Part shown: positions 28,084 to 36,129 of the stretch, in pieces
Numbering within the stretch: the stretch's first letter is position 1
Layout of the letters: the number at the start of each line of letters is the position of its first letter
From: Fodinicola feengrottensis
GTDB lineage: Bacteria > Actinomycetota > Actinomycetes > Mycobacteriales > HKI-0501
Assembly: GCF_010993775.1 (NCBI RefSeq)
Contig: NZ_WOTO01000079.1
Coordinates: 1 to 36,454 of the forward strand
Length of the DNA stretch: 36,454 bases
Direction of reading: 5' to 3'
Made by a program: the position numbers and the translations under genes
Notes under the pieces: model-generated
What the model saw: only the letters and a program-made list of their open reading frames with translations
Told to the model about the DNA's origin: nothing
Database searches by the model: none

Positions 28084-28927
28084 GTGGCCATGCAGTTCTA
28101 CGCGTCACCCGAGCAGATCATGCGGGACCGTTCGGAGTATGCCCGCAAGGGCATTGCCCGCGGCCGCAGTGTCGTCGTGCTCAGCTACGCCGGCGGTGTG
28201 CTGTTCGTGGCCGAGAATGTCTCGTCCGCGCTGCACAAGGTGTCCGAGATCTACGATCGGATCGGCTTCGCCGCGGTCGGTCGCTACAACGAGTTCGAGA
28301 ACCTGCGGATGGCCGGCGTCCGGATCTGCGACCTGCGTGGCTACAACTACGACCGGGTCGACGTGACCGGCAAGTTCCTCGCCAACGCGTACGCGCAGAT
28401 GCTGGGCTCACTGTTCGTCGAGCAGTCCAAGCCGCTGGAGGTGGAGGTCTGCCTGGCTCAGGTGGGCGCCACCGCCGCCGAGGACGAGCTCTACCGGATC
28501 ACGTACGACGGCTCTCAGTCGGCGACGAACCCGGCTATGTGACGATGGGCGGCCAGCCGGAAAGCATTTCGACGGTGCTGAAGGAAGGCCATCAGGACAC
28601 TCTGGAGCTGGCCGAGGCTCTCCAGCTCGCGGTGAAGGCGTTGGGCAGCGTCGGTGGCGAGAACGGCTCGCCTCGGCAGCTGAAGGCCGAGCAGTTGGAG
28701 GTCGCGATCCTGGATCGCCACCGCACCGGCCGCGCGTTCCGCCGCGGGTCCGCAACAGCCGGTTGGAAGAGCTGCTCGGCGAAAACGCCGAGCCGAAGAC
28801 CCCTGATTCGGAAACCCCTGAGGCAGCGACTGCTGAGGCGAAGACTCCAGGGAAGAAGCCAGCCAAGAAACCAGCCGGCAAGCCGGACGAGACGGCCGGC
28901 ACTGGCGACACTCCGGCTGAGTCCTAG
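28084..28927 (+). CDS. prcA: 20S proteasome alpha subunit PrcA (two frameshifts)
   Basis: Forms the outer gating ring where ARC docks. Opens with the gate segment QFYASPEQIMRDRSEYARKG; no catalytic Thr, as expected. GTG 28084 and ATG 28090 are both usable, with AGAAGGAG upstream. Frames break near 28515 (two extra bases; repaired GSVGDEPGYVTMGG) and near 28744 (two extra bases; repaired FRRVRNSRLEELLG). The stop is TAG 28925-28927, for about 279 residues. The last 40 residues are a low-complexity tail rich in Lys, Pro, Ala, Glu and Thr (KKPAKKPAGKP). The frame that stops at 28542 is only the first half. Confidence 0.94.
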
Positions 28928-28956
28928 AAGCTGGGTTCTAGAAGCTGAGCCTTGGT

Positions 28957-29838
28957 CTAGCGGATTTTGGCGTTGGCCTTGAGAATCTCGATGAAGGCGG
29001 CGGCGATCGGGTCGGGTTTCGTCGCGGGTGTAGGCGGTCAGGGTCCGCAGGATCCGCGGCTCCGGTCTCAACACCCTGCCATCGAAGTGCGGCGACAGCA
29101 CATTCGACGGCACCAACGCTGGACCGAGCCCGGCAGCGGCGAGGACCGGCGCCGCCGCGGTCTGCTCGGTGCGTACGGCTGCCCGTGGCTGGAAACCTGC
29201 CGCCGCGCAGTGCCGGTTGAGGATATCGGCGAGTCCGTTGCTGGGCGCGTAGTGCACCCAGTCGCGGTCCTGAAGTTGATTGAGCGCGATGGTCCCGTTT
29301 TCGTCCTCTACTGGATCGTCTTGTGGCACGACCACGACAAACTCCTCGACGCCGAGGTCACGCACCGGACCGGCCCACCCCGCCGGCGCTGGCCCGACGG
29401 CGAGATCCGCTTGACCGGCGGTCATGGCGGCCGCCAGCTCGTCGGCGTGGCGATGCTCGAACAGCCGGATCGCGATCCCGTCGCCGTGTTCCTGCCGCCA
29501 CGCTTTGAGAGCTGCGGCAGGACGCCGAGGCTGACCGAATACAGCGTCGCGAGACGGAGCTCGCCCTGTTCGAGGTGGGCGACCTGCCTCGCGGCCGTAC
29601 GGGCGCGGCCGGCGTCGGCGAGCGCGGCGCGAGCGTGCGGGAGCATGGCCCGACCCATTGGGGTGAGCCGTACCGACCTCGGCAGCCGTTCCAGCAGAAA
29701 TCCGCCGGTCGACTGTTCGAGTGCGCGAATCTGATGGGAAAGCGCTGGTTGGGTGACGTGCAGCAGCTCGGCGGCCCGGGTGAACGAGCCTTCGTCGACC
29801 ACCGCGACGAGGTACTCAAGCTGCCGGAGCGTCGTCAT
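28957..29838 (-). CDS. LysR-family transcriptional regulator (two frameshifts)
   Basis: About 293 residues. N-terminal winged helix: LRQLEYLVAVVDEGSFTRAA, LHVTQPALSHQIRALEQ, LLERLPRSVRLTPMG. The substrate-binding domain follows (LRLATLYSVSLGVLP, LFEHRHADELAAAMTAGQAD, LAVGPAPAGW). Frames break near 29510 (repaired LPAALKAWRQEHGDG) and near 29025 (repaired tail KPDPIAAAFIEILKANAKIR, stop at 28957-28959). ATG 29838 is leaderless. Divergent from the PRISE-like reductase gene with 70 bp to a small ORF between them, so it very likely regulates that gene. Convergent with prcA; the short gap holds a direct repeat CTAGAAGCTG (28924 and 28939). Confidence 0.88.
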
Positions 29839-29844
29839 AAACAG

Positions 29845-29871
29845 ATCTTATCGCTCCAGTGAGAAACAAGA
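29845..29871 (-). promoter_or_regulatory. LysR -10 box and candidate operator
   Basis: On the minus strand TAAGAT (29850-29845) ends 7 nt before ATG 29838. Overlapping it, TCTTATCGCTC (29846-29856) and GAGAAACAAGA (29861-29871) form an imperfect inverted repeat with 4-nt spacer, matching at TCTTnTnnCTC. Position suits autoregulation and control of the divergent reductase. Confidence 0.4.
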
Positions 29872-29908
29872 CTTTGTCCTATCGGTGCTTCCGCGGCATC
29901 CTTGTCCC

Positions 29909-29992
29909 ATGAGTCAACTGTCGGACTCCGCGCCCGCCGTACTCGCCGCTGATTTTGTGACTGTCGAACACAAGTCTGGAGTGCCGGAATGA
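29909..29992 (+). CDS. 27-residue small ORF coupled to the reductase gene
   Basis: ATG 29909 to TGA 29990-29992, MSQLSDSAPAVLA then DFVTVEHKSGVPE. Its stop overlaps the reductase start (ATGA), the arrangement of translational coupling. I see no match to a known leader peptide and no attenuator structure. It could be a real leader ORF, the remnant of a longer gene, or chance; there is no strong ribosome site before it. Confidence 0.3.
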   Translation: MSQLSDSAPAVLAADFVTVEHKSGVPE

Positions 29993-31041
29993 GTAAGGTC
30001 GCGTTGGTCGTTGGATCCCGCGGAGTCATCGGCGGCAACCTGATCGACCACCTGCTGGACCTGGGCGACTGGGACGTGGTCGGCCTGTCGCGTCGCGGCG
30101 GTCCTTCTTCGGCGCACCTGCGGAATATTTCCGTCGACCTGCTGGATCGTACGGACACCTTCGAGAAACTCGCCGACCTGAGCGACGTGACGCACGTCTT
30201 TTATGCCGCGTACCAGGACCGCCCGACCTGGGCCGAGCTGGTTCCACCAAATCTCGCGATGCTGGTGAACGTCGTCGAGGCCATCGAGCCGGTCGCGGCT
30301 GGCTTGCGGCACGTCAGTTTGATGCAGGGCTACAAGGTTTACGGCGCGCATCTCGGCCCGTTCAAGACGCCGGCCAAGGAGAGCGACGCGAACCACATGC
30401 CGCCGGAATTCAACATTGACCAGCAGGATTTCCTTGAACGTACGCAGAAGGGCAAGACCTGGACCTGGTCCGCGCTGCGCCCGTCGGTAGTTTGTGGGTT
30501 CGGGCTGGGAAAAAACCCGATGAACCTGACCATGGTCATCGCGATCTATGCCGCCATGTCGAAGGAGTTGGGTATCCCGCTGCGTTTCCCCGGTAAGGCC
30601 GGCGCGTACGACACCCTCCTGGAGATGACCGACGCCGGCCTGCTCGCTCGCGCGACTGTCTGGGCCGCGACCGACGACCGGGCAGCGAACCAGGCTTTCA
30701 ACATCAACAACGGTGACCTCTTCCGCTGGAACGACCTGTGGCCCAAAATCGCCGCCTTCTTCGACCTGGAGGTCGCCCCGCCATTGCACCTGTCACTCGC
30801 CGATGTCATGGCCGACAAGGAACCCCTCTGGAACGCGATGGTCGCCAAACACGACCTCGAGCCGCACCCGTACTCAGACGTGTCGTCGTGGACGTTCGGT
30901 GATTTCGTCTTCGGGTGGGACTATGACTTCTTCGCCGATGGCACCAAGGCGCGGCGGCTCGGCTTCCATGAGTTCGTGGACACAGAGAAAATGTTCCTGT
31001 CCCTCTTCACTGAATTCCGCAAGCGCCGCCTGATCCCCTAG
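29989..31041 (+). CDS. NAD(P)-dependent PRISE-like SDR reductase
   Basis: About 350 residues, intact. Rossmann start VALVVGSRGVIGGNLIDHLL, then VVGLSRRGG (cofactor phosphate loop with Arg-Arg suggests NADPH) and VTHVFYAAYQDR. The active-site stretch SLMQGYKVYGAHLGPF carries the Tyr in the PRISE-type position (about residue 116) instead of a classic YxxxK. Later motifs are TWSALRPSVVCGFG, NPMNL and FNINNGDLFRWNDLWP. Family members (progesterone 5-beta-reductase/iridoid synthase relatives) reduce activated enones. Divergent from a LysR regulator that probably controls it. ATG 29989 overlaps a small upstream ORF by 4 nt. Confidence 0.88.
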   Translation: MSKVALVVGSRGVIGGNLIDHLLDLGDWDVVGLSRRGGPSSAHLRNISVDLLDRTDTFEKLADLSDVTHVFYAAYQDRPTWAELVPPNLAMLVNVVEAIEPVAAGLRHVSLMQGYKVYGAHLGPFKTPAKESDANHMPPEFNIDQQDFLERTQKGKTWTWSALRPSVVCGFGLGKNPMNLTMVIAIYAAMSKELGIPLRFPGKAGAYDTLLEMTDAGLLARATVWAATDDRAANQAFNINNGDLFRWNDLWPKIAAFFDLEVAPPLHLSLADVMADKEPLWNAMVAKHDLEPHPYSDVSSWTFGDFVFGWDYDFFADGTKARRLGFHEFVDTEKMFLSLFTEFRKRRLIP

Positions 31042-31124
31042 TGGTCTGTCTGTGATGTGGCGCGGTGGCTCCGGCACTCGCAAGATAAAGCCGAAGAACT
31101 GTTCGCGAATAACCGTTCGTGTTC

Positions 31125-31130
31125 TAGACT
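31125..31130 (+). promoter_or_regulatory. -10 box of leaderless ArsR-like gene
   Basis: TAGACT ends 7 nt before ATG 31137. Just upstream, GTTCGCG and GTTCGTG repeats (31101-31122, including the palindrome TTCGCGAA) lie where an autorepressor could bind; that part is weak. Confidence 0.45.
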
Positions 31131-31136
31131 GGGCGC

Positions 31137-31711
31137 ATGGACGTGCTGCAACCGGATCCGAACAAGGACGTAACCCTCGACACGGCAACCCTCAGAGTCC
31201 TTGCCCATCCCATGCGCCTGGCCCTGCTCAACCACCTCCGTCACCACGGGCCGGCGACGGGACGACAGTTGGCGGCGATCTTCGGGATCGACTCCGGAGC
31301 CGCCAGCTACCACCTGCGCAAACTCGCCGCCGGCGACCTCATCGACGAAGACGAGGAGCGGGGCACCGGCCGCGATCGCTGGTGGCGCGCCCTGCACCGG
31401 ACCTCGTTCCACGACCCCGCCCAGTCACCAGACCAGGAGGCAGGCCGTGCGTACGCGCAAGCCCTGGTCCTCGCGTACGCCGACACCCTGCGCACCCTCG
31501 CCGGCCAGGTCCGCTGCTCCCGCAGGACTGGTATGGCGCGAGCATTTTCAGCGACTACACCCTGACGATCACGCCAGATGCGTTGAACAGCCTCAAAAGT
31601 GAGCTGGTAGCGGTCATCAACCGCTATCGCGACGCGCCCACCGGCGAGACCGCGGTTTCGGTGCAGTTGCAGGCGTACCCGCTGCTGGAGCCCCGGATTG
31701 CTACTGACTGA
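31137..31711 (+). CDS. ArsR-like winged-helix regulator (one frameshift)
   Basis: About 191 residues. ArsR/HTH_20-type domain: LRVLAHPMRLALLNHLRHHG, ATGRQLAAIFGIDSGAASYH, LRKLAAGDLIDEDEERGTGR. The C-terminal helical part (AYAQALVLAYADTLRTLAG) continues after a frameshift near 31505 into LPQDWYGASIFSDYTLTIT, ending at TGA 31709-31711. No metal-binding Cys cluster is evident. Its 3' end overlaps the MFS transporter start by 14 bp, so the two form an operon and the regulator probably senses a ligand or drug exported by it. Confidence 0.85.
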
Positions 31712-32905
31712 CAACCGGACGATCGCCGCCCATCGAGACCCGAACATCCTGCGCTGGCTGGGTGCATACACCGCCTCGGTGACCGGTGATCTCGTCTATT
31801 TCGTGGCGCTGTCGTGGGCCGCGGCCCGTACCGGTGGGCCGGTCGGGGTGGGCGTCATTCTGGCCGCTGGGTCGGTGCCCAGGGCGATTCTGATGCTGGG
31901 CGGCGGAGTGGTGGCCGATCGTTTCGGCCCTCGGCTGGTGGTGATCGGCAGCGATCTTGTCCGCTGCGTACTCATTCTGGCCGCTGCGGCCGTCATCTTC
32001 TTCGGTCAGCTGGAGGTGTGGCTGTTGGTGGTGCTGGCATTGGCCTTCGGCACGGTCGACGCTCTCTTCATGCCAGCGGTCGGTGCGTTGCCGGCTTCGA
32101 TGACCACGACGGATCAGCTTTCTCGAGTGCAGGGCCTGCGCATGCTCGGCGTACGCGCCAGCAACGCCATCGGCCCGGTGCTGGCGCGCCGGCCGCGCTG
32201 ATCGGCGGAGCGGCCGGCGCGTTTGGCGTTTCCGGCGTACTTTTCGCGCTGTCACTGGCGGTTTTGCTGACCGTACGCGTACACCGACGTGCTCCAGAAA
32301 AGCGGGAGTCGCCCTGGAAGGATTTCCGTGCGGGCCTGAATCACCTGCGCAGCAAGCGCAGCCTGGTGCCGCTCGTCATTGTCATCGGACTGAGCGAAAT
32401 GTGTTTCAGTGGCCCGGTTGCCGTCGGGCTCGTGCTGTTTGTCAAAGAACATCACTGGAACGCGTCGATCTTGGGTTGGATTCTGAGCGCCTTCAGTGTC
32501 GGCGGTGCGGCGTCCGCAGTGGTGCTCAGTGCTGTCCGCGGTATCAGGCGAGCTGGACTCACGATGGCGTTGTCGTTGGTGATCACGGCAGTTCTGGTGA
32601 CTGTCATTGGGCTGTTGAACTTCCAGCTCGTCGCGATCGCCATCGCTGGCCTGCTCGGGTTTTCCAGTGGTTGCACCATGGTCCTGAGCAATGCGCTGAT
32701 CCAGAAAGAGGCTGAGCCGCGGTATCTGGGACGAGTCACGGCCGTCACGACGTTCTGTACGCTCGGATTGAGTCCGCTGCTCTTCCCGTTGACCGGCCTG
32801 ATCGCGGCAGGCTGGGGGATCGGCGTCTTCTTCGCGGCATGCGGCGGAATCTGCGCGGTAGCGGCGATTATTTCGATGTGGCGGCTGCGGGCGGCGCACC
32901 TGTGA
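31698..32905 (+). CDS. MFS transporter (one frameshift)
   Basis: About 402 residues after joining, with roughly 12 hydrophobic segments, e.g. AYTASVTGDLVYFVALSW, GVGVILAAGSVPRAILMLGG and GVSGVLFALSLAVLLTVRV. Motif A-like loop VVADRFGPRLVVIGSD follows segment 2; a second half begins after the cytosolic loop PWKDFRAGLNHLRSKRSL. The frame breaks near 32185 (one G missing; repaired GPVLAGAPAALIGGAA). TTG 31698 has GGAG 7 nt upstream inside the regulator gene. Looks like MFS drug-exporter subfamilies; substrate unknown. Its stop overlaps the convergent TetR gene by 38 bp. Confidence 0.88.
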
Positions 32906-33504
32906 CGCGGATTCCGGACAGCAGCAGGTCCAGATGTGGGTCGACCAGTTGACTCGCCTTCGCCGGGCTGACTCGCTCGTACTTTCCGATGGTCACGAAC
33001 ATGTGGACGCCATGCACCAAGGCCCAACATGTCTTCACCAACAGCTCGATATCCGTGTCGACGAACACCCCCGATTGCTGGCCGCGATAGAGAATCTCGC
33101 CAAGAGCGACAAGTGCATCCTCGCCGGCGGCCAGGGCGGGGGAGTCGGCCGGAATATCGGCGTGGTTACGCTCAATGAACTGCTTCGCCTCGCCGGGATG
33201 GCTGAGCTGGTAGCGCAGATAGGCGGTGGCCGCGGCGCGCAGTGCCATTTCCGGGTGGTCGCCGGCGCGCGGCCGGCTGACCGGATCGCGGCGGCCAGGT
33301 CGCGCATCACAGCAGCCGCGACCTCCTCGCGGAGTGCCGCGAAATTGCCGAAATGTCGATAAGGAGCCGCGTGGCTGACGCCTGCCCTGCGTGCCACCTC
33401 GCGCAGTGACGGGTCGCTGTCGCGGCCGTCCGCGAGCAGCAGTTCCGGGCGGCCTGGACGAGCGCCGGCCGGAGGTTGCCGTGGTGATATCCCTCGGGTG
33501 CCAT
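32868..33504 (-). CDS. TetR-family transcriptional regulator (two frameshifts)
   Basis: About 210 residues from ATG 33504 (MAPEGYHHGNLRPALVQAAR). The N-terminal helix-turn-helix is canonical after repair: DPSLREVARRAGVSHAAPY then RHFGNFAALREEVAAAVM. The C-terminal ligand/dimer domain (MALRAAATAYLRYQLSHPGE, VDTDIELLVKTCWALVHGVH) resembles the TetR_C WHG-like type. Frames break near 33445 (one G missing; repaired ARELLLADGRDSD) and near 33270. Divergent from an SDR gene with 69 bp between, where two 19-bp candidate operators lie; one covers this gene's start codon. Convergent overlap with the MFS gene. Confidence 0.88.
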
Positions 33505-33558
33505 GTTGACATGATAAACATCAGCTGCTTTCCTCGAGCATGTTGCCGACGTAAACAT
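33503..33558. promoter_or_regulatory. Two 19-bp candidate TetR operators
   Basis: Site 1 ATGTTGACATGATAAACAT (33503-33521) and site 2 ATGTTGCCGACGTAAACAT (33540-33558) share ATGTTGnC-n4-TAAACAT. Each is a partial palindrome (ATGTT...AACAT). They lie 37 bp apart between the divergent TetR and SDR genes; site 1 overlaps the TetR start codon, and site 2 is 15 bp before the SDR start. The obvious inference is control of both genes by this TetR. Confidence 0.65.
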
Positions 33559-33573
33559 TGAGAGGTCGAGCCG

Positions 33574-34462
33574 ATGCCAGCAGAGACCAGCAGCCGCCGC
33601 ATACTTGTCACCGGAGCGTCCACCGGCATTGGCCGGGCCACGGCAAAAGAGCTGGTCGAACGAGGTTGGTACGTGTACGCGGCGGTCCGCCGCGAGAAGG
33701 ACGCCGAGAGTCTGCGCAAGGAGCTCGGTGCAAGCGGCGAGCCGGTGTTGATGGATGTGACCGACCAGCCGTCGATCGACGCGGCGGCCGGCCACCTCGG
33801 CGCGGCCGGGCCGTTGGACGCTGTCGTGAACAACGCGGGCATCGCGATCGGCGCACCGCTTGAGTTTCTGCCGCTGGACGATTTCCGCCGGCAGCTGGAG
33901 GTCAACCTGACCGGTCAGCTGGCCGTGACGCAGGCTTTCCTGCCGCAGTTGCGAAAGACTCGTGGCCGAGTGGTCTTCGTCGGCTCGATCGCGGCCGGGT
34001 CGCCAGCCCGCTCTCGGTGCGTACAGCGCGAGCAAGTTCGCGCTGGCCGCCCTGGCCGACAGCCTTCGCGCGGAGCTGAAACCGTCCGACATCAAGGTCA
34101 TCCTCGTCGAACCGGGCACCATCGCGACCGAGATCTGGAGCACCGCTGTCAGTGCGGGGCGCGCGCTCTACGACCGCCTACCCGTCGAGGCTCGCCGCTA
34201 CTATGGCGCCGCGATGGAGGCGACGATCAACACCGCCGAGGAGCGCGGAGGCAACGGTCTCGCACCCGAAGCCGCCGCCAGGGTGCTCGTACGCGCGCTT
34301 GAACGCCCCAACCCACGCCCTCGCTACCTGATCGGCCGCGACGCCCGATTCGCGTCCGTCATCCCGTACCTCCCGGCCACCCTCCGCGCCTACCTGGTCG
34401 CGACCCAGATGCCCGCCGGCCCCGCCAAGGACACGCCCAGCCCCGCCATCACAGACCGCTAA
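33574..34462 (+). CDS. Short-chain dehydrogenase/reductase (one frameshift)
   Basis: Classical SDR of about 295 residues. ATG 33574; GAGAGG lies about 8 nt upstream. Cofactor motif TGASTGIG (TGxxxGxG), NNAG at VVNNAGIAI, catalytic Ser in VFVGSIAAG and YSASK (Tyr-x-x-x-Lys) after the frameshift. The frame breaks near 34004 (one extra base; repaired AAGRQPALGAYSASKFALA). AAVRREKDAESL after strand 2 has Arg residues compatible with NADP preference. The C-terminal part (VEPGTIATEIW) is typical. Substrate unknown. It is followed by a DJ-1/PfpI gene 15 bp downstream, and both are probably under the divergent TetR. Confidence 0.9.
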
Positions 34463-34477
34463 CCAGGGAGAAATACC

Positions 34478-35143
34478 ATGCAGATCGCGATCGTGCTCTA
34501 TCCGGGCGTCACGATGCTGGACGCCATCGGCCCGTACGAGGTGCTGCATAACCTCCCGGGTGTCGATCTACGGTTCGTCAGCGTCAAGGCCGGTTCTCTC
34601 AAGGTCGACAGCGGTCTCGTCAGCCTGGTGACCACACACTCGCTCGCGGACACCCCCGCGCCGGATCTCGTACTGGTGCCCGGCGCAGCGGCCAACACGC
34701 TCGCCGAGATGGGCGATCAGGAGTTGCTCGACTGGCTTCGCGAGGTCCATAAGACGACGACTTGGACAACATCGGTGTGCAGCGGCGCGCTCATCCTCGG
34801 GGCGGCCGGCATCCTCAAGGGGCACCCGGCGACGACACACTGGGCGGCAATGGCAGCGTTGCCGGGTTTGGGCGCCGAGCCGCGACCGGACGAGCGGATC
34901 GTGCGGTCGGGCAAGATCGTCACCGCGGCCGGTGTGTCGGCGGGCATCGACCTCGCGCTCTGGCTGGCCGGCCAGATCGCCGGTCAGGAGCAGGCCGAGG
35001 CCGTACAGCTGCTCATTGAATACGACCCACGGCCGCCGTACGACGCCGGGCACATCAGCAAGGCGTCACCCGAGGTCCGCCAGCTCGCGGAGGCATCGAT
35101 GGCCGCGCAGATCGAGCACCCTCAGCCGATGGTTTTTGATTAG
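34478..35143 (+). CDS. DJ-1/PfpI family protein (isonitrile hydratase-like)
   Basis: About 221 residues, intact; ATG 34478 with GGGAG upstream. Flavodoxin-like class I glutaminase fold: IAIVLYPGVTMLDAIGPYEV at the start, DLVLVPGAAA, nucleophile-elbow Cys in TSVCSGALILGAAG, and a possible catalytic His/Asp region TTHWAAM. The family includes isonitrile hydratase and the GATase domain of AraC-type regulators; no AraC helix-turn-helix is attached here. Likely acts on a small molecule with the SDR. Its stop TAG is the first three bases of the large terminator. Confidence 0.88.
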   Translation: MQIAIVLYPGVTMLDAIGPYEVLHNLPGVDLRFVSVKAGSLKVDSGLVSLVTTHSLADTPAPDLVLVPGAAANTLAEMGDQELLDWLREVHKTTTWTTSVCSGALILGAAGILKGHPATTHWAAMAALPGLGAEPRPDERIVRSGKIVTAAGVSAGIDLALWLAGQIAGQEQAEAVQLLIEYDPRPPYDAGHISKASPEVRQLAEASMAAQIEHPQPMVFD

Positions 35144-35213
35144 GGCGCGTCTCCTCATCCCAGGCGGCGTTTGGGCTCGGCCCTCGCCGCCTGGGATGAG
35201 GAGACGCGCCCTA
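35141..35213. terminator. Large perfect bidirectional terminator
   Basis: Perfect 29-bp inverted repeat: left arm 35141-35169, right arm 35185-35213, loop of 15 nt. Each arm ends in the stop codon of the adjacent convergent gene (TAG of the DJ-1/PfpI gene; TAG of folD on the minus strand). No U-tract is needed at this stem length. Confidence 0.85.
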
Positions 35214-36008
35214 GTGCGCCGCAGTTCTAGCCGCGTCCACGGTGTGGCTGAGCAGCAGCGCGGTGGTCACCGGTCCGACGCCGCCGGGAACGGGGCTCAG
35301 CGCGCCGGCGCGGTCGGCGACGGCCGGATCGACATCCCCCACGAGACCGCCGTCAGCGGTGGGGTTCGTGCCCACGTCGATCACCACGGCGCCCGGGCGC
35401 ACGTGATCGGGCCCGATCAATCCGGCTCGTCCGGCTGCCGCGATCAGGATGTCTGCTTCTCGCGTGACAGCCGCTAAATCGGGCGTACGCGAATGGGCGA
35501 CCGTGACGGTGGCGTGCCGGTTGAGCAGCAGATGCGCCAATGGCTTGCCTACCACGGTCGACCGGCCAACGATCATGGCTCGGCGGCCAGCGATCTCGAT
35601 GTGGTGATGCTCGAGCAGCCGTACGACGGCTTCCGCGGTGGCGGGTGCGAAAGCCGGTAGTCCGGCGGCGAGCCGTCCGAGGCTGACGGGGTTCGCACCG
35701 TCGACGTCCTTGGTTGGCGGAATGCCCATCGCGAACTCTGCTGCCGGCACTTCACCAGGCACCGGAGTCGCGAGGATGATGCCATGGATGTCGTTGCCAA
35801 GCTCGGAAAGCGTGCCAGCGACATCCTTGGTTTCGACTACTTCGCAGGAGATGCCGACTTTTGCGGCGGCTGCCGAGATGGACCGGACATACCAGGCGGT
35901 CGCCTCGTCGGTCGTCGCCGTGACGATGGCCAGACGCGCCGGAGTCCCGGTGATCCCCGCTCTGATCGCCGCCGCAGCCAACGCCGTACCCGACAGGGAA
36001 ATCGTCAT
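35211..36008 (-). CDS. folD: Divergent FolD: methylene-THF dehydrogenase/cyclohydrolase homologue
   Basis: About 265 residues, intact, shorter than usual FolD. It keeps DEATAWYVRS (Tyr40 of the active site), the TKDVDGANP motif (Asp101-Gly104), the Rossmann loop VGRSTVVGKPLAHLLL and PVPGGVGPVTTALLL. It lacks two hallmark cyclohydrolase residues: the Lys four after the Tyr is Ile44, and the QLPLP motif with its Gln is ATPVPG (residues 80-85). So it probably keeps only dehydrogenase activity, or a changed substrate. ATG 36008 overlaps the stop of an upstream gene (ATGA) whose tail resembles a cyclodeaminase, which could supply the cyclohydrolase step. A second partial copy of the 5' end is at 36316-36454. 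Confidence 0.85.
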   Translation of the reverse strand: MTISLSGTALAAAAIRAGITGTPARLAIVTATTDEATAWYVRSISAAAAKVGISCEVVETKDVAGTLSELGNDIHGIILATPVPGEVPAAEFAMGIPPTKDVDGANPVSLGRLAAGLPAFAPATAEAVVRLLEHHHIEIAGRRAMIVGRSTVVGKPLAHLLLNRHATVTVAHSRTPDLAAVTREADILIAAAGRAGLIGPDHVRPGAVVIDVGTNPTADGGLVGDVDPAVADRAGALSPVPGGVGPVTTALLLSHTVDAARTAAH

Positions 36009-36120
36009 GGCGCGATTTCCCGTCGCACGGCCGTGGTCAGGTCTTCGGCGCGTACCAATAAATCGTCGATATCCGCCGCCGGGCCACGGTTGATTTCCAC
36101 ATTCACCCGCGAGATAGCGG
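36005..36120 (-). CDS. C-terminal tail of probable cyclodeaminase/methenyl-THF cyclohydrolase (partial)
   Basis: Only the last 38 or so residues are visible (AISRVNVEINRGPAADID then a helix ending AVRREIAP), stop TGA overlapping the folD start. NVEIN followed by a terminal helix recalls the end of formiminotransferase-cyclodeaminase/FchA proteins, which hydrolyse methenyl-THF; this rests on a short segment and on context. The sequence upstream is lost at the inverted-repeat junction 36120/36121. Confidence 0.4.
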
Positions 36121-36129
36121 CCGCCGCCC

